Source: Paenibacillus sp. FSL W8-0186 (GTDB lineage: Bacteria > Bacillota > Bacilli > Paenibacillales > Paenibacillaceae). Taken from it: DNA of 64,000 nt. Where the stretch lies: NCBI RefSeq assembly GCF_037969765.1, contig NZ_CP150207.1:806001-870000 (forward strand), given 5' to 3'. Within the stretch, counting starts at the first letter, position 1, and every line of letters starts with the position of its first letter. The translations under genes and the position numbers were made by a program. Shown piece by piece: positions 1-8,262 of this stretch. Below the pieces are notes generated by a model. It ran no database searches. It was not told where the DNA came from and was given only the letters and a program-made list of their open reading frames with translations.

Positions 1-2
1 GC

Positions 3-3000
3 GATACGGTGCTGGGGCGCAGCGTGTATCAGTCGGCGGATTTCACCGGGCTGCGCAGCGCCTTCCTGACGCATAACTACATCATTCCGGCCGCGCGGCA
101 GGATGAGATCGTCACTCATTACCGCGACTATGTTGAAGCAGCGTTTGCGGAGAGATACGTCCCGGAGATCGGCCGGCAGCTGCCGGAGCTTGAGCACATT
201 CCGCAGAACCCGCGTTATGCGCAGGAGGGTCTGCCGCGCCTGATGGCCGAGAAGCTGCTGCATGAGCTGAAGCTGGACGAGAAAACCTTCAAGCGGCTGT
301 TGTTCGCGGTCATGACCGCGGTAGGCGAGGGCCGGAAGAAGGTCTATGTCGCGCTGGACGTGCCGGCGGAGCAAATTTCAGCAGCGGCCTCCGCGCTCGT
401 TCAGGTGCTGTACGCCTGCCTGCCGTTCGAGCAGCGCCGCCGCCTCGGCTTCATCACGTACGCGAAGGAGCCGCAGAGCCGCAAGTTCATCCATCTGCAA
501 TTTGTGGAGCGCGGCAGCATTCGGCCAAATGACCGGGAAATTGAGAAGGACTATGTGTTTGATCTCGCCACCGGCCGCGCGCCGCAGGATGAGCTGGAGG
601 AAGGAAGACAGCCGTATCTCGAAATGGTCTGGAAGGCGATCGGCGATTTGGAGCGGCTTCAGGCGTTCCACCGCTTCGCGGATGAGATGCTGGCGGGCAT
701 GGAGCCGCAGCGGCGCCTGCTGCTGTCCAGCTATCATGAGCTGGCTGTGTTCTACCAGATCGAGGCCGGAAATTGGGACTTATACGAGGCTCATAAAATT
801 ACCGTGCTGCGGGGCTTGCTGAGTTATTTGGAGCCTGCGGGCGCTTTGGAATCGCGTATCCGGCTGAACGATATTTTCCTGGCTGCGTTTGACCGGGAAT
901 TCGATGCGGTGAAGCTGCGGAGCATGCCTGACCTGGCCGTCGTGGAATGCTTCAGGGACTACTATCGCCTGGAGAGCAGAAGCTATGGCATCAAGCTGAT
1001 CAATTATTTGATCTATGCGATCGGCAATGCGGTTATGGGGGACAAGCCCGACCTGGCCCGTTCGCTGTACGCTCTGGTGGAGAGCCAGCTGGAGATGAGC
1101 AAGACCTTTTTTGACCATGTTCTTAAAAATAGCGATCTGGAAAGCTCACTATTCGAGCCTTACATTCGCGCCAAGTTCGAGGAAGCGCTCGGGTCGCGGG
1201 AAGTGCTGAACGTGGTGCACGGCTGGGCCGTCGCCCATCCGGGCGTGCTGCGGAACGGAGCCTTCAAGGAATACGCGGTTGCGGCTCTGGCGGACAAGCT
1301 GAAGCAGGAGCAGCCGCTGCTGCCGGCGGTACATATGGCGCTGGAGCATATCCGCAAGTGGGGAAGAACCCCGGTGACGGATCGCGGCATGACCTTAGCC
1401 GATTCCGAGCTGGCGGAGGAACTGTCGCTTGCGGCCAAGCGGGTGCTGCTGGATGAGCTGGAGCTGGAGCAGCTGACCCGGGAACAAATTACAGGGGCGG
1501 AGTTTCTGGCTCGTCCGGATGCTTTTGCCGGGCTGCTGTTCGAGGGCAAGCAGCGCAATCATGTCGATATGCTGCAGGCGTTGTATGAATGGTTTGCCCA
1601 GCGCGAGGCTGCGGAGGATATTTTTGACGGTCTGCCTGCGGCGGACGTGGGGCGGCTGCAGAATTTGGGCAAAAAATGGCTGCAATCTACGGTGGATCTG
1701 GCCCATTTCGGCAAAATCGTGCTGGTCTTCTATGACACCACATCCGGGCAGGTCGATTATAAGGCGCTGCTGGATTACCTGCAGCGGAATGCGAAGGACC
1801 CGGAGCGGATTTACGAGTTCATGCTCTGGTCGCAGGGACAGCCGCAATTTGCCCATGGCCGCGGCATCGTTTCTGGCTATACGGCGGCGCTGCTGAATTA
1901 TTTCAAAACGCATGACCGGAACGCCTTCAAAAACAGGGACTACCGGACCCGCTATTTCGATAAAGCGGGAGCGCCATTGGCCGCCGTATTTGCCAAAATA
2001 CGCCTGGAGTTGTCCTCGCCGTTCAAGCGATTTCTGGCACAGAACGGGAAAAAAGCGAGAATGAGCGCGATGATTCTGCTGGCTGGTCTAGTGGTCATTG
2101 CAGGCATTTTAATCATCATGCAGCAGCAGGGCATGCTTGGCGGCGCCAAGCCGCCGACCGAGGCCACCCCTCCGCCTGCTCCGATTGAACCCGAAGTGCT
2201 TGTCTATGCCGACCAGGTGACAGGCACTGACGGCGCGGAGACAACTTCGCTGGTGTTTCTTTTTGCCGGGGCAGAGAAGTGCAAGGCATTCGATCCTGCG
2301 GCATTGTCGATTGAAGCGCCGGATCAGACCGTTCAGCAGTTTGCGAATTTGAAATTTGACGCTTACTGTGCGGATGGAACCGGAGCTGCCGGAGGCTCGG
2401 CTGAAAACGGAGCGAGCAGCGGAACTGACGGTGCGGAATCGGGCGGCAGTGGTGATGGAAGCGGAACAGAGGGAGCAGGGACTAGTGGCTCTGACGGCAC
2501 TGGCGGCCCTAACGGTTCGGCAGCAGGCAGTGCTGGCTCGGCGGCGAATGAGGGAGCAGGCACTGGTACAGCTGCAAATGGTGGAGCAGACAGTACCGGA
2601 GCCGGTGATGACGCAGTTGGTAATGGTGGAGTTGGCAATAGATCCGCTGACAATGCTGTAACAAGCCATGGTGCGGCAGGCTCTGGAGATTCGACGGAAA
2701 CATTGGATGGCCCTGCTGGGAATGTTGAAGGACAAGGAGCCGGGGCTCCACATACCGGCCCAGGCAGCTCAGATGGTCAAGCTGATCAAGGAGCTGGAAC
2801 TAGCGGCCAAGCCGGGACCTTAGGAACGGATGCATCGGGGAGTGGACAGGCTGGCGATCCGAATGCGACGCAACCGGAAGGGGCTTTGAACGGTGTTACT
2901 AATGGAGAGGAGAAGCCTGAATACTCTTCACGTGTTACGGTCTCCCTAGGCCAGAAGGTGGATGTTCCGGCAGGCAGCGTGATAAAGGTAGGCGACCAGC

Positions 3001-3119
3001 AATATACGGTCATAACGCGCCAGGAGGCGGAAGCTAAGGCAGGCGGGAGCTTACAGTTTACGCAACCTACACAGCCAGCGGTGCCAGCACAGCCGGAGAC
3101 TGAAACAGTTCAGCCTTAG
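3..3119 (+). CDS. GAP1-like large membrane-anchored protein (5' end outside window)
   Basis: The reading frame is open at the window edge, so the start is upstream and the first visible GTG (position 9) is probably internal. The first ~250 visible residues contain a DFTGLRS...HNYIIP block that I recognise from GTPase-associated protein 1 (GAP1-N2 type) families of Firmicutes. These accompany regulatory GTPases in proposed conflict systems. A long helical region follows, then one membrane segment near visible residues 684-703, a Gly/Ser/Ala/Asn/Thr-rich low-complexity linker (about 790-960), and a short beta-rich tail before the stop. The architecture suggests a cytoplasmic sensor body joined through one membrane pass to an extended stalk. 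No catalytic motif is visible. The family call is from memory of motifs and is moderate; the partner GTPase, if any, would lie upstream. Confidence 0.55.
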   Translation, partial: DTVLGRSVYQSADFTGLRSAFLTHNYIIPAARQDEIVTHYRDYVEAAFAERYVPEIGRQLPELEHIPQNPRYAQEGLPRLMAEKLLHELKLDEKTFKRLLFAVMTAVGEGRKKVYVALDVPAEQISAAASALVQVLYACLPFEQRRRLGFITYAKEPQSRKFIHLQFVERGSIRPNDREIEKDYVFDLATGRAPQDELEEGRQPYLEMVWKAIGDLERLQAFHRFADEMLAGMEPQRRLLLSSYHELAVFYQIEAGNWDLYEAHKITVLRGLLSYLEPAGALESRIRLNDIFLAAFDREFDAVKLRSMPDLAVVECFRDYYRLESRSYGIKLINYLIYAIGNAVMGDKPDLARSLYALVESQLEMSKTFFDHVLKNSDLESSLFEPYIRAKFEEALGSREVLNVVHGWAVAHPGVLRNGAFKEYAVAALADKLKQEQPLLPAVHMALEHIRKWGRTPVTDRGMTLADSELAEELSLAAKRVLLDELELEQLTREQITGAEFLARPDAFAGLLFEGKQRNHVDMLQALYEWFAQREAAEDIFDGLPAADVGRLQNLGKKWLQSTVDLAHFGKIVLVFYDTTSGQVDYKALLDYLQRNAKDPERIYEFMLWSQGQPQFAHGRGIVSGYTAALLNYFKTHDRNAFKNRDYRTRYFDKAGAPLAAVFAKIRLELSSPFKRFLAQNGKKARMSAMILLAGLVVIAGILIIMQQQGMLGGAKPPTEATPPPAPIEPEVLVYADQVTGTDGAETTSLVFLFAGAEKCKAFDPAALSIEAPDQTVQQFANLKFDAYCADGTGAAGGSAENGASSGTDGAESGGSGDGSGTEGAGTSGSDGTGGPNGSAAGSAGSAANEGAGTGTAANGGADSTGAGDDAVGNGGVGNRSADNAVTSHGAAGSGDSTETLDGPAGNVEGQGAGAPHTGPGSSDGQADQGAGTSGQAGTLGTDASGSGQAGDPNATQPEGALNGVTNGEEKPEYSSRVTVSLGQKVDVPAGSVIKVGDQQYTVITRQEAEAKAGGSLQFTQPTQPAVPAQPETETVQP

Positions 3120-3341
3120 ACTTGGTTAATCCGTCATATAGCAGTCTGATGCGGCTCAGCCTTAGTTTGATGCAAATCAGTCTTATAGATGGAGCAAATC
3201 AGCCTAACGTAATGGAGTGAAGAATTCGCGAACAGCGACTTAGGAATAACGCGTAGGGGACAACTCCAGTGCCTCAAGGCCGTTGTCTGTACAACTGAGC
3301 AATGGTACACTGTTTTTATCTAAAAGTTAGGGGGACTTGGA
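3120..3341 (+). promoter_or_regulatory. Promoter region of the P-loop kinase gene
   Basis: A plausible vegetative promoter has -35 TTGTCT at 3283-3288, a 17-base spacer and -10 TACACT at 3306-3311, preceded by TGG as in extended -10 elements. An inverted repeat GACAAC/GTTGTC (3259-3264 and 3282-3287) overlaps the -35 and could be an operator. Upstream, short direct repeats of a CAGCCTTA-like word occur at 3110-3210 with no recognised role. Confidence 0.4.
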
Positions 3342-3938
3342 GTGCAGAAGCTTGTTTTTTTTGTAGGGGTAGCTGGTACAGGGAAAACTACAGTTGCCCG
3401 CAAGATTGCTGACCGGATTCCGGCGGCTTTCCTGGATCGGGATACCGTAGGCGGAAGATTCGTTGAGAAAATTTTGGAGATGAACGGCTTGGACGTGAAC
3501 GACCGTGACTCCGATTTCTATAAGAAGCATCTCCGCGATCTGGAGTACGACACCACCAAGGATATTTGCATCGAGAATCTGGCCGCAGGGCAGAACGTGT
3601 TCATGATCTCTCCCTTTACGGCTGAATTGAAGAACAAGCAGTGGATCGAAGACGTTATCTCCGCAGCAGGTCTGACGAAAAACGAAGTTGACGTGAAGGT
3701 TATCGTTGTAACACTAAGTGATATGGAAACCCAGAAACAGCGCATCATCGACCGTCAAACCGAACGCGACACCTGGAAGCTGGAGCATTGGGACGATTTC
3801 AAGCATCGTGTTCAGTTTGTTCCTGAGATTAACTGGGACATTCCGAAATCCTCGGTTCTTGTGTTCGATAACAGCGGCGATTTGACCTCGGAGAAGGTTG
3901 ATTCGGTGTATGAGTTTGTGAAGGCTACTAGCCGTTAA
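3342..3938 (+). CDS. AAA/P-loop kinase-like ATPase
   Basis: A 198-residue soluble protein. An N-terminal Walker A motif GVAGTGKTT lies near residues 9-17 straight after a hydrophobic strand, followed by the DRD element typical of small P-loop kinases (gluconate, shikimate and adenylylsulfate kinase-like folds). An Arg-rich lid is visible at RIIDRQTERD. The substrate cannot be read from sequence. The GTG start is chosen because AGGGGGA sits just upstream. It has its own promoter and a strong terminator directly behind it, so it is probably monocistronic. Confidence 0.75.
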   Translation: MQKLVFFVGVAGTGKTTVARKIADRIPAAFLDRDTVGGRFVEKILEMNGLDVNDRDSDFYKKHLRDLEYDTTKDICIENLAAGQNVFMISPFTAELKNKQWIEDVISAAGLTKNEVDVKVIVVTLSDMETQKQRIIDRQTERDTWKLEHWDDFKHRVQFVPEINWDIPKSSVLVFDNSGDLTSEKVDSVYEFVKATSR

Positions 3939-3942
3939 GCAG

Positions 3943-3976
3943 GATAACGCTGCCCCTTGGGGTGGCGTTTTTTGTT
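3943..3976 (+). terminator. Rho-independent terminator
   Basis: Stem AACGCTGCCCC/GGGGTGGCGTT with a two-base loop followed by a T run, directly after the P-loop kinase stop. Confidence 0.85.
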
Positions 3977-4011
3977 GGGGGAGGGGATAAGCAGTCTGCT
4001 ATCCGGGATTT

Positions 4012-4062
4012 GTAAAAAAAGAAAGCCCACTCTATCACAAATTCTAGGAAGAGTGGGCTTCA
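4012..4062 (-). terminator. Rho-independent terminator of the small membrane protein gene
   Basis: On the minus strand, stem AAGCCCACTCT/AGAGTGGGCTT with a 16-base loop runs into a T-rich tract, a few bases past the stop at 4066. Confidence 0.85.
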
Positions 4063-4065
4063 GAA

Positions 4066-4269
4066 TTATTTAAGTTTACAAGTCACCTTAACTCCAATAC
4101 CAGTCCAAGTGTTTTGCATTTCCGGAACTCCGCCCGCTTCTTTACAGTCCATTGCCAGTTTATCTGCAAACGCATGGTTCTTAATATGCGCTCTGTTCAA
4201 AAAGATCGTTGCAATTATAACTACACCAATAAAGACGAATCCCCAGAATGTTAGCATTTTTTTATTCAT
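4066..4269 (-). CDS. Small single-pass membrane protein
   Basis: A 67-residue protein with a basic start (MNKKM), one hydrophobic helix (residues 7-25) and an outward polar tail with two cysteines (CKEAG near residue 43 and CKLK at the C-terminus) that could form a disulfide. An AAGGAA-type ribosome site precedes the ATG and a strong terminator follows. I recognise no family. The gene ends before the next minus-strand gene's terminus, so the two may be co-transcribed. Confidence 0.7.
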   Translation of the reverse strand: MNKKMLTFWGFVFIGVVIIATIFLNRAHIKNHAFADKLAMDCKEAGGVPEMQNTWTGIGVKVTCKLK

Positions 4270-4315
4270 ATCAAATTCCTTTCACCTTACTGTTCTATGC
4301 GCTTGATATCTAGGA

Positions 4316-4789
4316 TCAGGGATCTTGATAGGGAAGAACTGTTCTCTCCTGAATGATCTGGAGCAGCCAAATTAAATACATGAAAACAGCGGTGCAAACC
4401 GCCAACTTGCTCCAAAAAGGATAGTAGGCGTTTGTAAATATCGGGAATATGCAATACAGCGACGCCAGATATAGTAATATCATTATAAAATTAATCATCT
4501 TACTTTTCTTAAAAGAAAAGAGCTCCTGTATTACAATGCGCCGATGACGATATTTATCCGAGAATACAGTGATTGGCATGATGGCTAGGTGTAGGACAAG
4601 ATGAACGATAAATATAGCAATGGGAAAAAATACAAGGTCTAAACCAAGGGCTGTGGCATTATCGAACTCAATGCTGGACTCTAAAGCCTGTCTACGGATA
4701 TCAAATGTAGATAATCTCATATGAAAAGAAGCAAAAGTGGAAAGTAGGGAAATAGCTGCTGAAACAATCAGCCAAATGCTCTTTTTCAA
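4316..4789 (-). CDS. Multi-pass membrane protein of unknown function
   Basis: About 157 residues with four predicted membrane helices and no recognised family. The frame is open up to an ATG at 4840, but I place the start at TTG (4789-4787): GAGGTG lies five bases upstream of it, and the protein then begins LKKSIWLI, a typical positively charged lead into the first helix, whereas the 4840 ATG has no ribosome site. An RHRR loop and a polar C-terminal tail face the cytoplasm by the positive-inside rule. Confidence 0.65.
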   Translation of the reverse strand: MKKSIWLIVSAAISLLSTFASFHMRLSTFDIRRQALESSIEFDNATALGLDLVFFPIAIFIVHLVLHLAIMPITVFSDKYRHRRIVIQELFSFKKSKMINFIMILLYLASLYCIFPIFTNAYYPFWSKLAVCTAVFMYLIWLLQIIQERTVLPYQDP

Positions 4790-4840
4790 CAGTACACCTC
4801 TTTTGTGGTTTTTAATGGAATTTGAATCATCGTATAACAT

Positions 4841-5290
4841 TAAACCCTAAAATACAAAAAAGAGGGCTACAGCCTCTAGTACACCCGTTAATTAATTCGC
4901 TGCCGTATGGCTAATAGTTGAACTGATATAAATGGATTTATAGTAGTTAGTTTTTGTGTTAAAGAAGGAGAAGTAGATTTAAATGTATTTCATGTCGTTA
5001 GAAGAAGGGTAACTGGCCAGTATGGACTGGATTCTTGATTTTAGCAACATATTATCCATCTAATTTCCAGCAACAAGCGTTTAGAGCATAATTAGATACA
5101 TGAAATCCATTTATAAAAATGGGATCAGGCAGGAGGAGAGAAAAGTGACTTAGAAGAAACGAAATACTTACTGAAAGAAGTGGGGCGGCCACTCAACTAT
5201 CTATAATGACCTTGGGGCAGCCTTTTCTATATATAAAATTCATGGGGATAGCTCCGCCTAATGGAAACAAAACAAATGAGGTGAGTTAAA
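4841..5290. repeat. Gene-free region with dispersed palindromic repeat copies
   Basis: No supported gene. Three copies of a short repeat resembling AAATGNATTTCATGNNGTTAG lie at about 4930-4950, 4981-5001 and (reversed) 5091-5112. Related copies occur at 15218-15406. A hairpin next to a T run on the minus strand (about 4853-4877) resembles a terminator but has no gene feeding it. The AGGTGAG ribosome site at 5279-5285 belongs to the following lipoprotein. Confidence 0.5.
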
Positions 5291-5308
5291 ATCAATAGGT
5301 TCGCTAAT

Positions 5309-6031
5309 TTGTTACTTTCATTCTTCCTGCTAACTCTTCTTTTGGGCTGTGAAAATGATAACCGAGCCAATTATGAAAGTCTAAATACATCCAATAGTTC
5401 TATTAATTCTAGTACACCAATTAAAGAATCTTCGAAGTTTAAAACTCAATTTCCAAACACCGAATTCTCCAACATAATTACCTTAGATTCAGTGAATAAA
5501 GATGGTACTCTCAGAGCGCAAACAAACACTGACTTTGGAGAACTTATTGTAGTAGCGAATGGAAAGGAAGAATTTGGTCGTCTCAATGCTCCTAGTGTCG
5601 CAGGGTTAGAAGGGGATTTAACATTCCAAGGTAACTATACCGTGATAAACATAATTGATGGAAAGAAGCATGAAGTTATGCAATTAAAAGAAATCACTTT
5701 TATTCAACAATCTGATAGAGTTGTCAATTTTGATAAGGTAAGTTTTAACGATGCTGACGTTTACTTCCTAACCCCACAGTATACATCAGGTCATGGGTTA
5801 AATGCCTATGCAATTGCCGTAAATAAAAGTAATGGAGAAGCTATATCTCTTAAATTCATTAAAAATGATACTACAACCGATACATTAAATTACCCTAACG
5901 ATCAATTACCGGTTAATGAGAATGATTTTTTAAAGGTAGCACCTGGTATTTCAGCTGGTACATCTGAAGAAAATGCAGACATTACGTTTTATAAATTAGA
6001 TCTAACGAATAAATATTTTATCGCTGAATAA
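5309..6031 (+). CDS. Putative lipoprotein, unknown function, atypical start
   Basis: A secreted protein of about 240 residues. A hydrophobic stretch ending LLLGC gives a clear lipobox, so the mature protein should be lipid-anchored outside the membrane, followed by an Asn/Ser-rich spacer and a beta-rich domain without a recognised family. The start is a problem. The first standard codon in frame is TTG at 5309, 23 bases from the good AGGTGAG site (5279-5285), and starting there removes the basic residue needed by a signal peptide. An ATC at 5291, correctly spaced, would give INRFANLLL, an ideal lipoprotein leader. Either ATC is used or an ATG has mutated. Low GC compared with its neighbours. 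Confidence 0.65.
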   Translation: MLLSFFLLTLLLGCENDNRANYESLNTSNSSINSSTPIKESSKFKTQFPNTEFSNIITLDSVNKDGTLRAQTNTDFGELIVVANGKEEFGRLNAPSVAGLEGDLTFQGNYTVINIIDGKKHEVMQLKEITFIQQSDRVVNFDKVSFNDADVYFLTPQYTSGHGLNAYAIAVNKSNGEAISLKFIKNDTTTDTLNYPNDQLPVNENDFLKVAPGISAGTSEENADITFYKLDLTNKYFIAE

Positions 6032-6080
6032 GGGATGCATCTCTGAGACCATTTCGGAGATGCATCCAATTTGATTTTTT
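6032..6080 (+). terminator. Rho-independent terminator of the lipoprotein gene
   Basis: Stem GGATGCATCTC/GAGATGCATCC followed by a T-rich tract ending in six T. Confidence 0.85.
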
Positions 6081-6159
6081 GGTATATGAGGGTGGTTAAG
6101 CAAGTATCCGTATTGCTTGTGATCATTGTGCTTACATAGTGTGAGGACATTCTCTTCCA

Positions 6160-6186
6160 ATAAAAAGAGGGCCGCAGCCCTCTCGC
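6160..6186 (-). terminator. Rho-independent terminator of amtB
   Basis: On the minus strand AGAGGGC/GCCCTCT with a four-base loop is followed by TTTTTATT, about 15 bases after the amtB stop. Confidence 0.8.
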
Positions 6187-6198
6187 ACATCCCATCAC

Positions 6199-7563
6199 TC
6201 ACTCCATCGCCGCAGGTCGCACTACTAGGATATCCTGGCCCGCATTCCCATCATTTTCTCTATCCTTCATAGGCGAGCCGCCTGCCGTTCTCATTCTCCA
6301 TTTCATATGCTCGGGATAACCATAAGTTCCATGCTCGCTCAGGTCGAGGCCCATGGCCTCTTCTTCCTGCGAGACGCGCAGGCCCATCAGCTTCTTCATC
6401 ACCCACAGAATGGAGAAGGAGAGGATGAAGACGAAGGCGAACGTGCCGACGACGCCGAGGATTTGCACGCCCAATTGTCCGAGGCCGCCGCCGTAGAACA
6501 ATCCCGCTTGGCCGACCCCCGTCACTTCTACCAGCTTCGGCGTGGCGAACAGACCTGTGGAGATGGCTCCCCATACTCCGGCGATGCCGTGAACCGAGGC
6601 GGCAGCGATCGGATCGTCAATGCCTGCACGTTCTATCCATCTCCCCGCAACAAAGGTTATGATCCCTGCCACGGCACCGACCAGGATGGAAGCCCAGGTA
6701 TCAAGGAAGGCGCAAGACCCCGTAATGGCAACAAGTGCGCCCAATACGCCGTTCAACATACTCGGGATATCGGATTTACCCCGAACTAGCCAAGAAATGA
6801 GGAGAGCAGCAACACCGCCAGCTGCGGCAGCCAAATTTGTAGTCATTAGGACGTACCCGAAAAATCCATCATTTAACGGAGTTAACGCGCTTCCAGGGTT
6901 AAAGCCAAACCAGCCGATCCACAGAATAATGACCCCTAGTACCGTAATGACCTGGTTATGCCCCGGAATGCTGTTGGGCTTCCCGTCTTTGTTGTATTTG
7001 CGCAGTCGGGGCTTCAGCAGAATTGTCGCGGCCAACGCAGCGGTCGCTCCTGTCAAGTGAACGACGGTTGATCCAGCATAGTCCTGCATCCCAAGGCTGC
7101 CAAGCCAGCCGCCGCCCCATACCCAATGAGTGACCATAGGGTAAATAATTACTGAGAAAATAATCCCAAACACGATATACACGCTGAGCTTCGCCCGCTC
7201 CGCCATCCCGCCGCAGGCAATAGCCAGTGAAACCGCGGCAAAAGCCATCTGGAACAGAAACATTAAATTCAGCGGTACGCCGATGTCGGCCAGTACGCTA
7301 AACGAACCGCTATCTCCTTCTCCCCCGAATAAAAAACCTGCTGTTCCCCAAAAGCTGTTTCCGTCGCCAAAAGCGAAACCAAAACCCAAGGCCCACCAGG
7401 ACAGGATGGCCACGCCCAGCGTCAGCACCGTCTTGCCGGCAACATGACCGGCGTTCTTCATTCGTACATTCCCTGCCTCCAGCAAAGCAAACCCGGCCTG
7501 CATAAAAAAGACCAGCATCGCGGCCAAGAACACGAACAGCGAGTTAAATCCAATTTCCATCAT
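6199..7563 (-). CDS. amtB: Ammonium transporter
   Basis: An AmtB/MEP/Rh-family channel of about 454 residues with eleven predicted membrane helices, close to the family norm. The two pore histidines fall in STVVHLTGATAAL and ASVHGIAGVWG, and the GGMAERAKL and GWFGFNPGS signatures are present. It conducts ammonia/ammonium across the cytoplasmic membrane under nitrogen limitation. The frame opens at a GTG (7572), but GGAGG is better spaced to the ATG at 7563, giving MMEIGFN. No PII gene (glnK) is adjacent, and I found no convincing TnrA/GlnR box upstream. A cre-like word lies at about 7691-7705 but mismatches the consensus near its end. Confidence 0.95.
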   Translation of the reverse strand: MMEIGFNSLFVFLAAMLVFFMQAGFALLEAGNVRMKNAGHVAGKTVLTLGVAILSWWALGFGFAFGDGNSFWGTAGFLFGGEGDSGSFSVLADIGVPLNLMFLFQMAFAAVSLAIACGGMAERAKLSVYIVFGIIFSVIIYPMVTHWVWGGGWLGSLGMQDYAGSTVVHLTGATAALAATILLKPRLRKYNKDGKPNSIPGHNQVITVLGVIILWIGWFGFNPGSALTPLNDGFFGYVLMTTNLAAAAGGVAALLISWLVRGKSDIPSMLNGVLGALVAITGSCAFLDTWASILVGAVAGIITFVAGRWIERAGIDDPIAAASVHGIAGVWGAISTGLFATPKLVEVTGVGQAGLFYGGGLGQLGVQILGVVGTFAFVFILSFSILWVMKKLMGLRVSQEEEAMGLDLSEHGTYGYPEHMKWRMRTAGGSPMKDRENDGNAGQDILVVRPAAME

Positions 7564-7572
7564 GTTACCCAC

Positions 7573-7877
7573 TCCTCCAAGTGATAGTTACTAATTCCCT
7601 AAAAAGGTTAATGAAATTATAAACGGGAGGAGCCTTGGGATTACATGCACTTTTTCGCATTTAATATATAGTATTGCGTCAGAAAATTGCTTGAAAACGC
7701 TTTGTTCTATCAGGCTGCTGGGGATCGTAAACTAAATGTGATTTGTATTTATTTGCGGTGATGTAATAGATCTAATGAGGTTTTTTTGCTTGCTTTTTTT
7801 GTTGTGTTACACTAGGTATAAAGGCAATAAAACGTGAGCTGCACAGGGAAAATTCTATATTTTTTCATGGTTAATTC
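7573..7877. other. Intergenic region upstream of amtB
   Basis: No gene. It should hold the minus-strand amtB promoter. A plus-strand promoter-like pair TTGCTT/TACACT (about 7790-7815) precedes the pseudogene remnant and may be its surviving promoter. Confidence 0.35.
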
Positions 7878-8197
7878 GCGATTATCGTGGGTCCAAGCGG
7901 GGCAGGGAAATCCACGCTGCTTAATATACCTGGGGATGGATACGGCGGACGAAGGCGAGGTGCTCGTCGACGGGAAGGACATTGCCAAGTTCAGCAGCAA
8001 GGGGTTGACGGGGGATGGCCGCCATGACGTCGAATTGTGTACCAATTCTATTTCAAGGTGCAGGTGGCCGGAAGCACGGAGAACGATGCGATGCATTTTG
8101 TTTACATGACTATGTCTTATGATGAAGGAATTTCGGCAAAAAACCGGAATATAACATACAGCTGGTTTTGTCGAATGATACAAAAACAGCAAATTAG
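7878..8197 (+). pseudogene. Decayed ABC-transporter ATPase fragment joined to another gene end
   Basis: Beginning at 7878, translation gives AIIVGPSGAGKSTLLNI, an intact Walker A of a MacB/LolD-type ATPase. A frameshift near 7925 restores LGMDTADEGEVLVDGKDIAKF in the next frame, and a second near 8035 gives a VYQFY block like the Q-loop of that family. No LSGGQ or Walker B follows. Instead a frame reads through a polar segment and, after one more slip near 8140, ends ...NIQLVLSNDTKTAN at the stop 8195-8197, which resembles the C-terminus of an unrelated protein. No start codon or ribosome site survives. I read it as a relic of an ABC exporter ATPase with at least two frameshifts and a large deletion. 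Confidence 0.7.
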
Positions 8198-8262
8198 GCG
8201 AGCGCAGCAGGAATGACAAGCTAGAGTGCAAGCCAGGCGGAAATCATCCGGAGGTAAGCAGA

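Noticed and set aside
2363..2753. Several frames opposite the Gly/Ser-rich linker of the first gene
   Set aside because: Low-complexity codon runs are open in all frames; they begin inside the linker with no ribosome site.
7573..7877. TnrA/GlnR box upstream of amtB
   Set aside because: No match to TGTNANAWWWTMTNACA with both halves intact.
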